Positions 1 through 7,095 are shown, counted from the first letter of the stretch. The stretch is DNA of 9,786 nt from Dysgonamonadaceae bacterium (GCA_031256015.1 JAIRRK010000048.1:1-9786); one strand, 5' to 3'. Notes: a model not told the origin generated them from the sequence alone. Program-made: numbers and translations.

Positions 1-1
1 A

Positions 2-166
2 ACCGTCCGCCTTTGCCATGAATTAGACACAAAAAAGGGAAAAACCATCCATCTGGTTTTCGGAGAACCCATTATGCCGGAAGAGCAAACCAAATACAAA
101 GGAACAAAAGAATTAGGCCGATTCCTGAAAGAAAAAACGTATGCCTTGAAAGAAATAATACAATAA
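2..166 (+). CDS. Lysophospholipid acyltransferase-like protein, C-terminal fragment (5' end outside window)
   Basis: The frame is open from the window edge to a TAA at 164-166 and gives 54 residues. The fragment contains IHLVFGEPI followed by an acidic, lysine-rich stretch and then KELGRFLKEKTYALKE. This layout (a hydrophobic strand ending in FG.PI, then a helix with L..FL...TYAL) resembles the C-terminus of PlsC-type 1-acylglycerol-3-phosphate acyltransferases, often labelled hemolysins in Bacteroidota, which acylate lysophospholipids at the membrane. The catalytic HX4D motif would lie upstream and cannot be seen. The gene lies 109 bases before pstC on the same strand, but a promoter in the gap suggests separate transcription. 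No clear terminator follows it. The family assignment rests on a short tail, so it is tentative. Confidence 0.55.
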   Translation, partial: TVRLCHELDTKKGKTIHLVFGEPIMPEEQTKYKGTKELGRFLKEKTYALKEIIQ

Positions 167-183
167 TACGTTCATTCACCTTT

Positions 184-212
184 TTAATCACAATTTTAAC
201 AAAAACTTAACA
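184..212 (+). promoter_or_regulatory. Candidate Pho box (direct TTAACA repeats)
   Basis: TTAACA occurs at 196-201 and again at 207-212, separated by the 5 bases AAAAC, giving an 11-base period. A weaker element, TTAATC, lies at 184-189. The array ends about 10 bases before the putative -33 element of the pst promoter. An 11-base direct-repeat period is known for PhoB/PhoP boxes, and TTAACA-N5-TTAACA resembles the PhoP box of Bacillus subtilis. The operon downstream encodes a PhoB-type regulator, so autoregulation is plausible. The Bacteroidota Pho box is not something I can confirm from memory. Confidence 0.5.
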
Positions 213-221
213 GAAAAGATA

Positions 222-251
222 ATTGCGTTCGAGATATCTAACCTAATTTTG
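222..251 (+). promoter_or_regulatory. Predicted Bacteroidota sigma-ABfr promoter of the pst-pho operon
   Basis: TAATTTTG at 244-251 fits the -7 consensus TAnnTTTG exactly. ATTG at 222-225 is one base off the -33 consensus TTTG, with an 18-base spacer. Transcription would start near 258, leaving a 5' leader of roughly 18 bases before the pstC ATG at 276. The candidate Pho box lies just upstream, as expected for an activator site. Confidence 0.6.
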
Positions 252-275
252 TGATATGGGCAGTCTGAATCGACA

Positions 276-1127
276 ATGAAAGATAAAATATTTCAAACAG
301 CATCTTTCATCTCGGCTGCAATCAGTTTACTTCTGCTTGTAGCTATTTTCTTTTATTTGCTGTCGGAATCGCTTCCGGCCATCAAGCATTTCGGTTTATT
401 CGATTTTATATCGTCAACGGAATGGGTGGAAAAAGAAGGTGAGGAACATTATGGTGCCGGGGCTTTTATCATTGGAACTTTTTTAACGGCAACTCTGGCA
501 TTAATTATATCCATTCCTTTTTCCTCGTCTCTCACCTTGCTTATCACCGAATATTGGGCGGAGACTCGGGCAGCGTCTTTTTTAAATTCGCTTCTTCTCT
601 TGTGTGTCAATATTCCGACGATTATTTGGGGGATTTGGGGATACTTTTCCCTTCGACCCGTATTTGAATCATTAGGTATCGGATCGTCAGGGACCGGCAT
701 TCTTACGACATCCGTAGCTCTAGCAATCATGATTACTCCGACTGCAAGCCTTCTATCCGTCTCATTTGCTTCGAAAATCGACCGCAGATTGAGAGAAACG
801 GCTTACAGTTTGGGAGCAACCCGATTCGATATTATCAGAAAAATAAGTTTCCCGCTTGCAAGAAAAAGTTACCTTATCTCCTACTTATTTGCTTTCGGGA
901 AAGCACTGGGAGAAACATTAATCGTGGTAATGCTGATAGGAAACACGAATCAAATACCTCAAAAAATAACCGATACGGGAAGTTCTTTGAGCAGTATTAT
1001 TTTGAATCAATTTGAATCTGCGGGCGATTTGAAGTTCAGCTCGCTGGTTGCTTTGGGATTTATATTATTTATTTCGACGGCTTTAGTTAATTTCACCGCC
1101 CGATATATTAGGAGAGTCAAAGTATGA
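276..1127 (+). CDS. pstC: PstC-like phosphate ABC permease subunit
   Basis: This 283-residue inner-membrane protein resembles PstC, one of two permease subunits of the high-affinity phosphate importer. TM helix 1 spans about residues 10-30. The conserved periplasmic loop FISSTEW leads to the BPD-type permease core from about residue 60. PTIIWGIWGYF (114-124) matches the P.vvyG region. The EAA coupling motif, which contacts the ATPase, is at about 172-194 (RETAYSLGATRFD...FPLA). The Pst signature is GKALGET (208-214). The arginine usual in R-A-x-G-E-T is Lys209, while Glu213 is kept. The start codon at 276 sits just after a good promoter. It overlaps pstA by ATGA (1124-1127). No pstS gene is found upstream, where it commonly lies. 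Confidence 0.9.
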   Translation: MKDKIFQTASFISAAISLLLLVAIFFYLLSESLPAIKHFGLFDFISSTEWVEKEGEEHYGAGAFIIGTFLTATLALIISIPFSSSLTLLITEYWAETRAASFLNSLLLLCVNIPTIIWGIWGYFSLRPVFESLGIGSSGTGILTTSVALAIMITPTASLLSVSFASKIDRRLRETAYSLGATRFDIIRKISFPLARKSYLISYLFAFGKALGETLIVVMLIGNTNQIPQKITDTGSSLSSIILNQFESAGDLKFSSLVALGFILFISTALVNFTARYIRRVKV

Positions 1128-2002
1128 TTGCAAATAAAAATAAATACCGCACATCCGTAAAGCGACTGTCCTTTTGTTTGGTTCATGTATTATCATTTTT
1201 GGCACTTCTGCCTTTTATTTTACTTCTCTTCAGTTTAATAAAAAACGGAAAAAAACACCTTAGTGTCGATTTTTTCACGTCATCAACTCCGTCTATTTCC
1301 GAAATTTCCATTGCTTTAACAGGTCCGGAAAGCATACCGGGAGGCATATTGAACGGTTTATCGGGCGGTTTCTTTATAATCATCATCGCTGTTGTCATTT
1401 ATGTTCCAATCGGAATGATGGCGGCTGTTTATTTTTTCAATTACAGAAACACCAAACCGGGATTGCTGTTACACTATTCCGTTATTATTCTTAGCGGATT
1501 ACCTTCCATAATCATCGGAATATGTACTTATTTATGGATAGTCAGACCGTTTTATTACTGTTCCGCTTTCGCCGGAGGAGTTGCTTTGGCCATAGCGATA
1601 CTTCCCGGTTTTATTCTATCCGTATTGCATATATTCGAACAGTTACCTCAAGAGTTGAGAGTGACGGGAACTTCCTTGGGTTTATCATACACCCGGATTA
1701 TGTTGAAGTTGGTTATTCCTTATTCGAAAATCGGATTAATTTCGGTCGTATTGTCTTCTTTATCGAAAGGCATAGGAAAAACAACTCCGCTCATTTTCAC
1801 GACTTTGTGGGTGTTCGATATCAACCGGGATTTGTTTCAAACTTCAACTTCTCTGTCTTTACTTGTGTGGCGGTTCTTTCACGAACCTTATATGACCGAC
1901 TTTATGTGGTCGGCGGCTTTATTGTTATTAATTATAGTGCTTACACTTAGCCTTATATCCGAGAGGTTTTATCGAAACTGGATAAAAGAAATAAAATTAT
2001 GA
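1124..2002 (+). CDS. pstA: PstA-like phosphate ABC permease subunit, with altered GET motif
   Basis: This 292-residue membrane protein is the second permease half. TM1 covers about residues 17-40. A GGI-type entry (73-75) leads to the BPD core helices, and GLPSIIIGI (125-133) matches the conserved PS.i.Gl segment. The EAA-like motif is at about 177-200 (ELRVTGTSLGLS...IP). The usual family motif A-R-A-x-G-E-T-A-P-L is here SKGIGKTTPL (214-223), so the conserved Arg is Lys215 and the Glu is Lys219. In E. coli PstA, Arg-220 was reported to be needed for transport but not for Pho repression. I align it with Lys215 from memory. AGGAGAG at 1110-1116 is a plausible ribosome binding site, unusual for Bacteroidota. 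ATGA overlaps join it to pstC and pstB (1999-2002). Confidence 0.88.
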   Translation: MIANKNKYRTSVKRLSFCLVHVLSFLALLPFILLLFSLIKNGKKHLSVDFFTSSTPSISEISIALTGPESIPGGILNGLSGGFFIIIIAVVIYVPIGMMAAVYFFNYRNTKPGLLLHYSVIILSGLPSIIIGICTYLWIVRPFYYCSAFAGGVALAIAILPGFILSVLHIFEQLPQELRVTGTSLGLSYTRIMLKLVIPYSKIGLISVVLSSLSKGIGKTTPLIFTTLWVFDINRDLFQTSTSLSLLVWRFFHEPYMTDFMWSAALLLLIIVLTLSLISERFYRNWIKEIKL

Positions 2003-2754
2003 ATCCTATCCTTGAAATTAAAAAACTGAATATTCTCGATGCGAAAAGAAAACATTTGGTAAGAGATTTATCGGTTTCCATCGAGCCGAATACCGTTGTC
2101 TCGATTATCGGCCCTCCTTTTTCAGGGAAAACGGCTTTCTTGCAATCGATTAATCGACTTAACGAATTGTATCATCATATTAAAACAGAAGGCGAAATAC
2201 TGTATCGAGGCGTCAATATCAAGGAAATGAACTCGTCCGAATTAAGAAAAAAGACGGGTATGGTATTCAAAAATCCTGATTTGTTTCCGTTCATGAATCT
2301 TTACGAAAATGTTATTTCCGGATATACATTAAATGATATTCGATTGTCTAAAGAAGAAAAAGACGCCCTTGTTGAACGATGTCTGAAAGATGTGGACTTA
2401 TGGGAGCATTTCAAAAACGATTTAACGAAAAAACCCGATTTCACGACAAAAGGAGAAAAGCAGCGTTTGTGTATCGCCAGAACAATTGCGCTCAATCCGG
2501 ACATTATTTTAATGGATGAGCCTACTTGTGCCATAAGTGTCAACTGTACCAACAAAATAGAAGATATGATTTATAAATACAAAAAGAAAAGCACCATTAT
2601 TGTTGCTACATCCAACATTTCCCAAGCCGCCCGAATTTCCGATTTCACAATGTACATCAATAAAGGTGAATTAATCGAGTACGGCGAAACTGCCAAGTTG
2701 TTTTGGAATCCGTCGGATGAGCGAACGGAACGATATATAAACAGTTTATCATAA
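1999..2754 (+). CDS. pstB: PstB-like ABC ATPase with degenerate catalytic motifs
   Basis: This 251-residue protein has the length and order of PstB, the ATPase that would dimerise under PstC/PstA. PstB-specific landmarks are clear: INRLNEL (51-57), GMVF.NP...FP (87-97), QRLCIAR (155-161) and QAARISD (209-215). The P-loop GPPFSGKT (38-45) keeps Lys44, and Walker B ILMDE (170-174) keeps Glu174. Other motifs have changed. The Q-loop Gln is Lys91, LSGGQ is TTKGE (149-153), the D-loop ALD is AIS (Asp to Ser180), and the H-loop THN is TSN (His to Ser205, codon 2611-2613). These changes should hinder ATP sandwich formation and hydrolysis, but the frame is intact, so this is not an obvious pseudogene. 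It may be a regulatory paralogue of PstB. The family call is firm, but the loss of activity is inferred. Confidence 0.9.
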   Translation: MNPILEIKKLNILDAKRKHLVRDLSVSIEPNTVVSIIGPPFSGKTAFLQSINRLNELYHHIKTEGEILYRGVNIKEMNSSELRKKTGMVFKNPDLFPFMNLYENVISGYTLNDIRLSKEEKDALVERCLKDVDLWEHFKNDLTKKPDFTTKGEKQRLCIARTIALNPDIILMDEPTCAISVNCTNKIEDMIYKYKKKSTIIVATSNISQAARISDFTMYINKGELIEYGETAKLFWNPSDERTERYINSLS

Positions 2755-2766
2755 AATCATTTCATT

Positions 2767-3471
2767 ATGTTCTCCTCCCCCTACAAAAAGAAATTACATC
2801 ATCAGGAACTAAACAATGATTTTGAGATTTTATCTACATCCGTTTTATCGCAACTGAAATTAACGGAAGATATTTTTCAAAAGGGTTGGGTCAAAGAAGC
2901 AGAAAAAGAACTAACCGAAAATGCCGAAAGAATCCATTCTTTGGGAATCTCTTTTATCAAAAAACTATCGACAATGGTTTTATTGTACTCTCCGAGAGCC
3001 AAAGAACTACGGAAAGTAGTATCGGTTCATGAAGTTGTATTGTTTTTGGAAAAAATCAATCAGCTTTTGTTGAACATTGTCGATTTAGTGAAACAAATTC
3101 GATTAGACGAATCTTCAGAAGAAGATTTCTTATCTTTGGCATCGAAAGCATTTGAAATTTTAGACAGAATAGCAAATGCATCTTCTTATTCATTTTATAA
3201 AGGCGACAAAGTACAAGCATACAATATCTTGGAAGAACAAGGAAAAATCGAACGGATTACCGCTGAGATGAAAGAACATCTGATTGCCTCTTTTCAAGAT
3301 ATATCTTTATCCGGACAGAATCTGCTTAACGTAATCAATATGAACAATATTCTTTACATCCTGAACAAAATAAACGATTATGCTTTAGACATCGCTAAAG
3401 AAACTATTTTTGTTATGGACGGAATTCATATCAGAACACAAAAACCTCAAAGAATGAACGGCAATGAATAA
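2767..3471 (+). CDS. phoU: PhoU-like phosphate signalling protein, divergent
   Basis: This 234-residue, mostly helical cytoplasmic protein has the length and two-repeat design of PhoU, which links the Pst transporter to the PhoR kinase and represses the Pho response when phosphate is ample. The family pattern P.A.ELR is visible as SPRAKELRKV (75-84). The first repeat motif, normally E-R-x-x-D, is EKINQ (95-99), so the Asp is Gln99. The second is NKIND (200-204), so the Glu is Asn200 and Asp204 is kept, followed by DIAKETIFVMDG (208-219), which corresponds to the IAE..iy...G tail. These motifs bind metal clusters in characterised PhoU proteins, so metal binding may be weakened. The gene starts 12 bases after pstB and overlaps the regulator gene by 8 bases. 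Confidence 0.85.
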   Translation: MFSSPYKKKLHHQELNNDFEILSTSVLSQLKLTEDIFQKGWVKEAEKELTENAERIHSLGISFIKKLSTMVLLYSPRAKELRKVVSVHEVVLFLEKINQLLLNIVDLVKQIRLDESSEEDFLSLASKAFEILDRIANASSYSFYKGDKVQAYNILEEQGKIERITAEMKEHLIASFQDISLSGQNLLNVINMNNILYILNKINDYALDIAKETIFVMDGIHIRTQKPQRMNGNE

Positions 3472-4168
3472 TCCCAAACTATTAATCGTAGACGATGAAG
3501 AGGATATCTTGGAAATCCTCCAGTTTAATCTGGAAAACGAAGGCTTTATAATTGATACCGCCTCTTCCGGAGAGGAAGCAATCGAAAAACTTACTCCCGA
3601 ACACAAATTAATTTTACTGGATATAATGATGGGCGGCATGTCCGGTTTCCATGTTGTGGAGAAACTGCGCAAACGAAACATCATGACTCCCGTTATTTTT
3701 CTCACGGCAAAGAATACGGAAAACGATTTATTAACCGGATTTTCTGTCGGAGCCGACGATTATATTTCAAAACCCTTCTCCATAAAAGAAGTTATCGCCC
3801 GAGTGAAAGCCATCACTCGAAGAGATTACGATACAACGAGTAACATCTCGAAACAACCGGAGTCGGTTGAAATAGCCAACCTGAAGCTCGATTTGAATAC
3901 CAAGATTTTGGAAATAAATAACAAAGAAATCATTCTCACAAAAAAAGAATTTGAAATATTAAGCCTTTTAATGCGGCATCCTCAGCACATTTTCACCCGA
4001 GAAGCCATACTGAGTGAAGTGTGGAAAAACGAAAGCTTTGTCTTGGAAAGAACGGTGGATGTACATGTCACTCGATTGAGAAAAAAACTGGGCGAATACG
4101 GAGCATACATCACCAATCGTTCCGGTTATGGATATTCTTTCAATAACGCCGTCAAAATCAGAAAATGA
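3464..4168 (+). CDS. phoB: PhoB-type response regulator (OmpR/PhoB family)
   Basis: This 234-residue protein has an N-terminal receiver domain (about 5-118) and a C-terminal OmpR/PhoB winged-helix DNA-binding domain (about 130-229). The receiver has all expected residues: the acidic pair Asp10/Asp11, phospho-acceptor Asp53 in LLLDIMM, Thr81 and Lys103 in SKPF. The DNA-binding domain shows LTKKEFEIL, the recognition-helix region RTVDVHVTRLRKKL, and the hairpin-wing end RSGYGYSF. Its kinase partner is probably the next gene, which overlaps it by ATGA. Position after phoU makes a PhoB role likely. A plausible target is the TTAACA repeat array ahead of pstC. In Bacteroidota such proteins are sometimes named PhoP or ArlR, so the symbol is by context. 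Confidence 0.88.
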   Translation: MNNPKLLIVDDEEDILEILQFNLENEGFIIDTASSGEEAIEKLTPEHKLILLDIMMGGMSGFHVVEKLRKRNIMTPVIFLTAKNTENDLLTGFSVGADDYISKPFSIKEVIARVKAITRRDYDTTSNISKQPESVEIANLKLDLNTKILEINNKEIILTKKEFEILSLLMRHPQHIFTREAILSEVWKNESFVLERTVDVHVTRLRKKLGEYGAYITNRSGYGYSFNNAVKIRK

Positions 4169-5889
4169 AAATTAAATACCGACAACGTTTATCGATATAC
4201 ATGTCCTCTCTGTACGTGCTTTTGGCCATCGGGGTGTTTCATCTTTTTATCTGCAGAGAAAAAACACGGAAAGCGGAAGCCATTCAATCGGGACTGAATG
4301 TCTATATCGAACTCGTGAAAAAACAAATTCACCGAACGGACAGAAAGGAAACCATTCGCGAATTGTCGGCTCTTTCGCGTTTGGTGCCTCAGGAACTAAC
4401 AATCTCTCTCTTCGATGAAGACTTGAATCTTATCTTCGACAATAAGATTCCTGCCGACGACTGGGACGAAAGTTCAAAACAAAGCCCGGAAATAAAACAA
4501 GCCCGAAAACACCATATCAGCTTGTCGTTACAAGAGGACAACGAGTACCTGCATTATGCAGTCGCCGACAAACCTTACGTGATTCTTTTGAGTTGTCCGA
4601 CAGATGAAAAAATGAAGGCCTTTCTGCATCCTGATTTACGCTATCTGATTGCACCCGGAATTATCTTCATTATATTCTATTTCCTGATTTTCTATATTTC
4701 CCAAAAGTACGTTTCATCCTTGAAGAGTCTGAAAGAATTTATCCGTACTTTCCATCACGACAGAGCGTCACCTTTCAGAATCCCCTATGTTTACGACGAA
4801 CTGGGGGAAATACAATCATTGATTATTCTTCTGTACAACGAAATGGAAGCTAACAAGAAGAACATCGAAATGGAACGTGAAAAACTTTTGAAGCACTTTT
4901 ATCACGCCGAAGAAGGAATTTCTTTTTTTACATCCAAGCGGAAAAACATCTACACGAACACTTATTTTATTCAATATTTGAATATCCTTCTGAACAAACA
5001 AAAAACATTTAACGCCAATAGCCTGTTCGACAGTCCCGTTTTTTCGGAGGTTGTCGACTTCCTGAATAATCCGGATACCGGCAGAAACAGTTTGAATGTC
5101 AAAATAAATACTCAGGGACATCATTTTGGAGTTAAAGTAATCATCTTCGAAGACAATAGTTTCGAAATCATATTAAAAGATATTTCCGAATCGGAAAAAA
5201 GCAATTCGACCCGGGCCGAAATCACCAATAACATAGCTCATGAATTGCGAACTCCGGTTACAAGCGTTCGAGGATATCTGGAAACACTGATAAACAACAA
5301 AAATCTACCGCCCGGAAAAGCCGACGATTTCATAAAAAAAGCATACGACCAAATTAACAGATTAACGGAAATCATTCAGGATGTTGTTCTTTTGTCGAAA
5401 ACAAACGATAATCCTCAACATTTTCAACTGGAAGAAGTAAACATTTTCAGACTGGTAAACGAGTTAATCCATAGAGATTCCGATGAAATAATACAGAAAG
5501 CCAACAGTAAGATTACCATAGACATTGCCGAAAATGTTTCCGTACAGGGAAATCGAACATTGTTGTATTCCATTTTCCGGAATTTGGGAAACAATGCCCT
5601 GAAATATGCGGGAGAAAATGCGATTATTACCGTCAGTAATTATCTGGAGGATGACGAATATTATTATTTCTCTTTTTCCGATAACGGAACCGGGATTCCC
5701 GAAGAGCATATCACCCGGATTTTTGAACGCTTTTACCGAATAGCCGAAGGGCGTACCCGCAATAAAGGCGGATCGGGTTTGGGGCTATCCATCGTGAAGG
5801 ACGCCGTCGAGTTTCATCACGGAGAAATATTGGCCCGCAACAAACCGGAAGGCGGTTTGGAATTTCTGTTCACTCTTCGAAAGTATTAA
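4165..5889 (+). CDS. phoR: PhoR-type membrane sensor histidine kinase
   Basis: This 574-residue kinase has TM1 at about 13-30 and TM2 at about 161-180, enclosing a periplasmic domain of roughly 130 residues. A linker (181-240) and a PAS-like region (about 243-345, weakly recognised) follow. The HisKA domain carries the phospho-acceptor His359 in NIAHELRTPVTS. The ATP-binding domain has all main boxes: N box NLGNNA (473-478), G1 DNGTG (506-510), F box FERFYR (520-525) and G2 GGSGLGLS (535-542). It should phosphorylate the adjacent response regulator and is the last gene of the operon. The periplasmic domain is larger than in the short E. coli PhoR, as is common in Bacteroidota, and may sense a signal directly. 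Unlike pstB, its catalytic motifs are fully conserved. Confidence 0.88.
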   Translation: MKIKYRQRLSIYMSSLYVLLAIGVFHLFICREKTRKAEAIQSGLNVYIELVKKQIHRTDRKETIRELSALSRLVPQELTISLFDEDLNLIFDNKIPADDWDESSKQSPEIKQARKHHISLSLQEDNEYLHYAVADKPYVILLSCPTDEKMKAFLHPDLRYLIAPGIIFIIFYFLIFYISQKYVSSLKSLKEFIRTFHHDRASPFRIPYVYDELGEIQSLIILLYNEMEANKKNIEMEREKLLKHFYHAEEGISFFTSKRKNIYTNTYFIQYLNILLNKQKTFNANSLFDSPVFSEVVDFLNNPDTGRNSLNVKINTQGHHFGVKVIIFEDNSFEIILKDISESEKSNSTRAEITNNIAHELRTPVTSVRGYLETLINNKNLPPGKADDFIKKAYDQINRLTEIIQDVVLLSKTNDNPQHFQLEEVNIFRLVNELIHRDSDEIIQKANSKITIDIAENVSVQGNRTLLYSIFRNLGNNALKYAGENAIITVSNYLEDDEYYYFSFSDNGTGIPEEHITRIFERFYRIAEGRTRNKGGSGLGLSIVKDAVEFHHGEILARNKPEGGLEFLFTLRKY

Positions 5890-5915
5890 TAAAGTCTTTT
5901 CGTCTTATTCGGTTC

Positions 5916-5999
5916 ATAGGCAAGTAATGCCTGGATGATAGGCAAGTAATGCCTAGATGGATAGGCAAGTAATGCCTAGATGATAGGCAAGTAATGCCT
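5916..5999 (+). repeat. Four tandem copies of a 15-base palindrome
   Basis: AGGCAAGTAATGCCT occurs at 5918-5932, 5940-5954, 5963-5977 and 5985-5999 without any mismatch. Each copy is an AGGCA/TGCCT inverted repeat around AGTAA. Copies 2 and 3 can extend to TAGGCA/TGCCTA. Spacing is 22, 23 and 22 bases, close to two helical turns. The linkers are similar (ATAG before, (A/G)GATG after). The array starts 29 bases after the phoR stop. It could be a protein-binding array, a transcript 3'-end structure or a repeat expansion. Confidence 0.9.
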
Positions 6000-6025
6000 G
6001 CGGAACAAGCAGGTAACAGGTTGTT

Positions 6026-6043
6026 GAACCCGCTTCGGGGTTC
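6026..6043 (+). other. Short stable hairpin between phoR and the permease gene
   Basis: GAACCC (6026-6031) and GGGTTC (6038-6043) form a 6-bp stem with the loop GCTTCG. No T-tract follows, so it does not satisfy the usual intrinsic terminator rule. With the palindrome array upstream it could still act as a 3' end structure for the pst-pho transcript. Confidence 0.4.
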
Positions 6044-6080
6044 CCGGCAGAGGTTCCGGTATCTGATTTTCGTCATGTAC

Positions 6081-6112
6081 TTAGATTAGATTCCAAAAAT
6101 ATAGTATCTTTG
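6081..6112 (+). promoter_or_regulatory. Predicted Bacteroidota promoter of the DMT permease gene
   Basis: TATCTTTG at 6105-6112 is a perfect TAnnTTTG -7 element. TTAG at 6081-6084 lies 20 bases upstream and is one base off TTTG. Transcription would begin near 6119 and give a leader of about 60 bases, in which CGGG-AAAA-CCCG (6150-6161) can form a small hairpin. Confidence 0.7.
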
Positions 6113-6180
6113 CGCAGTTATTTAATCGCCGGATTGTTCGGAACAGATACGGGAAAACCCGGATAAATCAATTCAAAGGG

Positions 6181-7080
6181 ATGAGTGTGAAATTAAAAGC
6201 TATTTTCGCTTGTATTTTATGGGGATCTGCTTTTGCCGGAGCCAAAATAGGTTTCCAATATGCCGAACCCGTTTTTCTGTCGGGATTACGTTTCACATTG
6301 GCCGGAATCCTTTTATTTCCCCTGATTTTCACGCAAAAAGTGGATGTCAAAGCCCAATTGAAACATTGGCGGTTCTTATTGCTTTTTGCCTTTCTGCAAA
6401 CATGCCTTCAATACGGTTTATTTTTCATGGGATTAAATAAAGTTCCCGGAGCTACTTCCGCCGTTATAATCGGCACCGGGCCTTTGTTTGTTGCCATCAT
6501 GGCTCATTTTACTTTGAAGGACGACAAGCTCAACCCGCGAAAAATCATTGCCATCCTCTTGGGCCTTTCCGGTGTCGTTTTCATCAGTTTAGCGAAAGGA
6601 GAGATAAGCTCGAACGACCCTTCATTCTATTTGGGTGTCGTTTTATTGTTGCTGAGCAATATATGCGGAAGCTATACGAACATAATGGTCGTCAAATCCT
6701 ATAATCCTTCTCCTGTATTTTTGACTTCATTTGCCAATTTCACGGGAGGCGTTATGCTCCTAATCATTTCCTTTTTCCTCGAATCACCCGAAATCAAAGT
6801 CTATCCCTTGGAATTTTACGGCGCGCTGATATGGTTGGCACTCATTCCGGCCGTTGCTTTTTCGGTTTGGTACGGATTATTACAACAACCGGAAGTAAAA
6901 GTATCCGATTTGAATATGTGGAAATTCGTCGTCCCGGTTGCCGGAAGTTTTTTAAGTTGGCTCTTTCTTCCGGGCGAATCTCCCGACATCGCCTCCGTTA
7001 CGGGAATTATCATCATTACAATAGCCCTGCTGCTGTTGCAACTTCCCTCACAATACTTCAATAAAACAACCCGGAAATAA
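6181..7080 (+). CDS. DMT-superfamily permease (EamA/RhaT family)
   Basis: This 299-residue inner-membrane protein has about ten predicted hydrophobic helices arranged as two EamA repeats (about 5-138 and 150-288). The N-terminal helix contains ILWGSAFAGAKIGF, matching the usual W(G/S)S.F...K start of EamA proteins. The first repeat ends with the typical GLSGVVFISLAKGE segment (about 136-149). Such transporters export or import small metabolites such as amino acids or other solutes. The substrate cannot be predicted from sequence. The ATG at 6181 follows AAAGGG directly, and a clear promoter lies 69 bases upstream, so it seems to be transcribed alone. It ends 15 bases from the convergent ettA stop. 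Nothing in it suggests a link to phosphate. Confidence 0.85.
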   Translation: MSVKLKAIFACILWGSAFAGAKIGFQYAEPVFLSGLRFTLAGILLFPLIFTQKVDVKAQLKHWRFLLLFAFLQTCLQYGLFFMGLNKVPGATSAVIIGTGPLFVAIMAHFTLKDDKLNPRKIIAILLGLSGVVFISLAKGEISSNDPSFYLGVVLLLLSNICGSYTNIMVVKSYNPSPVFLTSFANFTGGVMLLIISFFLESPEIKVYPLEFYGALIWLALIPAVAFSVWYGLLQQPEVKVSDLNMWKFVVPVAGSFLSWLFLPGESPDIASVTGIIIITIALLLLQLPSQYFNKTTRK

Positions 7081-7093
7081 TTCTTGTTATTTC
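7074..7093. terminator. Possible weak bidirectional hairpin between convergent genes
   Basis: GAAATAA (7074-7080) and TTATTTC (7087-7093) form a 7-bp AT-rich stem around TTCTTG. It includes the permease stop codon and lies just beyond the ettA stop. The small stem and poor GC content make it a weak terminator candidate for either strand. Confidence 0.3.
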
Positions 7094-7095
7094 GA

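Noticed and set aside
1999..2754. pstB as a simple pseudogene
   Set aside because: The frame has no stop or frameshift, has full length, overlaps its neighbours by the usual coupling, and keeps P-loop Lys, Walker B Glu and PstB-specific segments. Selective motif loss fits functional change better than decay.
5916..5999. CRISPR array
   Set aside because: Repeats are only 15-17 bases and the linkers are 5-8 bases and nearly identical. There are no unique spacers and no cas genes.
5870..6076. Minus-strand reading frame of 68 residues with GITCLSSRHYLP repeats
   Set aside because: The repeat peptide is only the translation of the tandem palindromes, and the frame overlaps the phoR end. No promoter or homology supports it.
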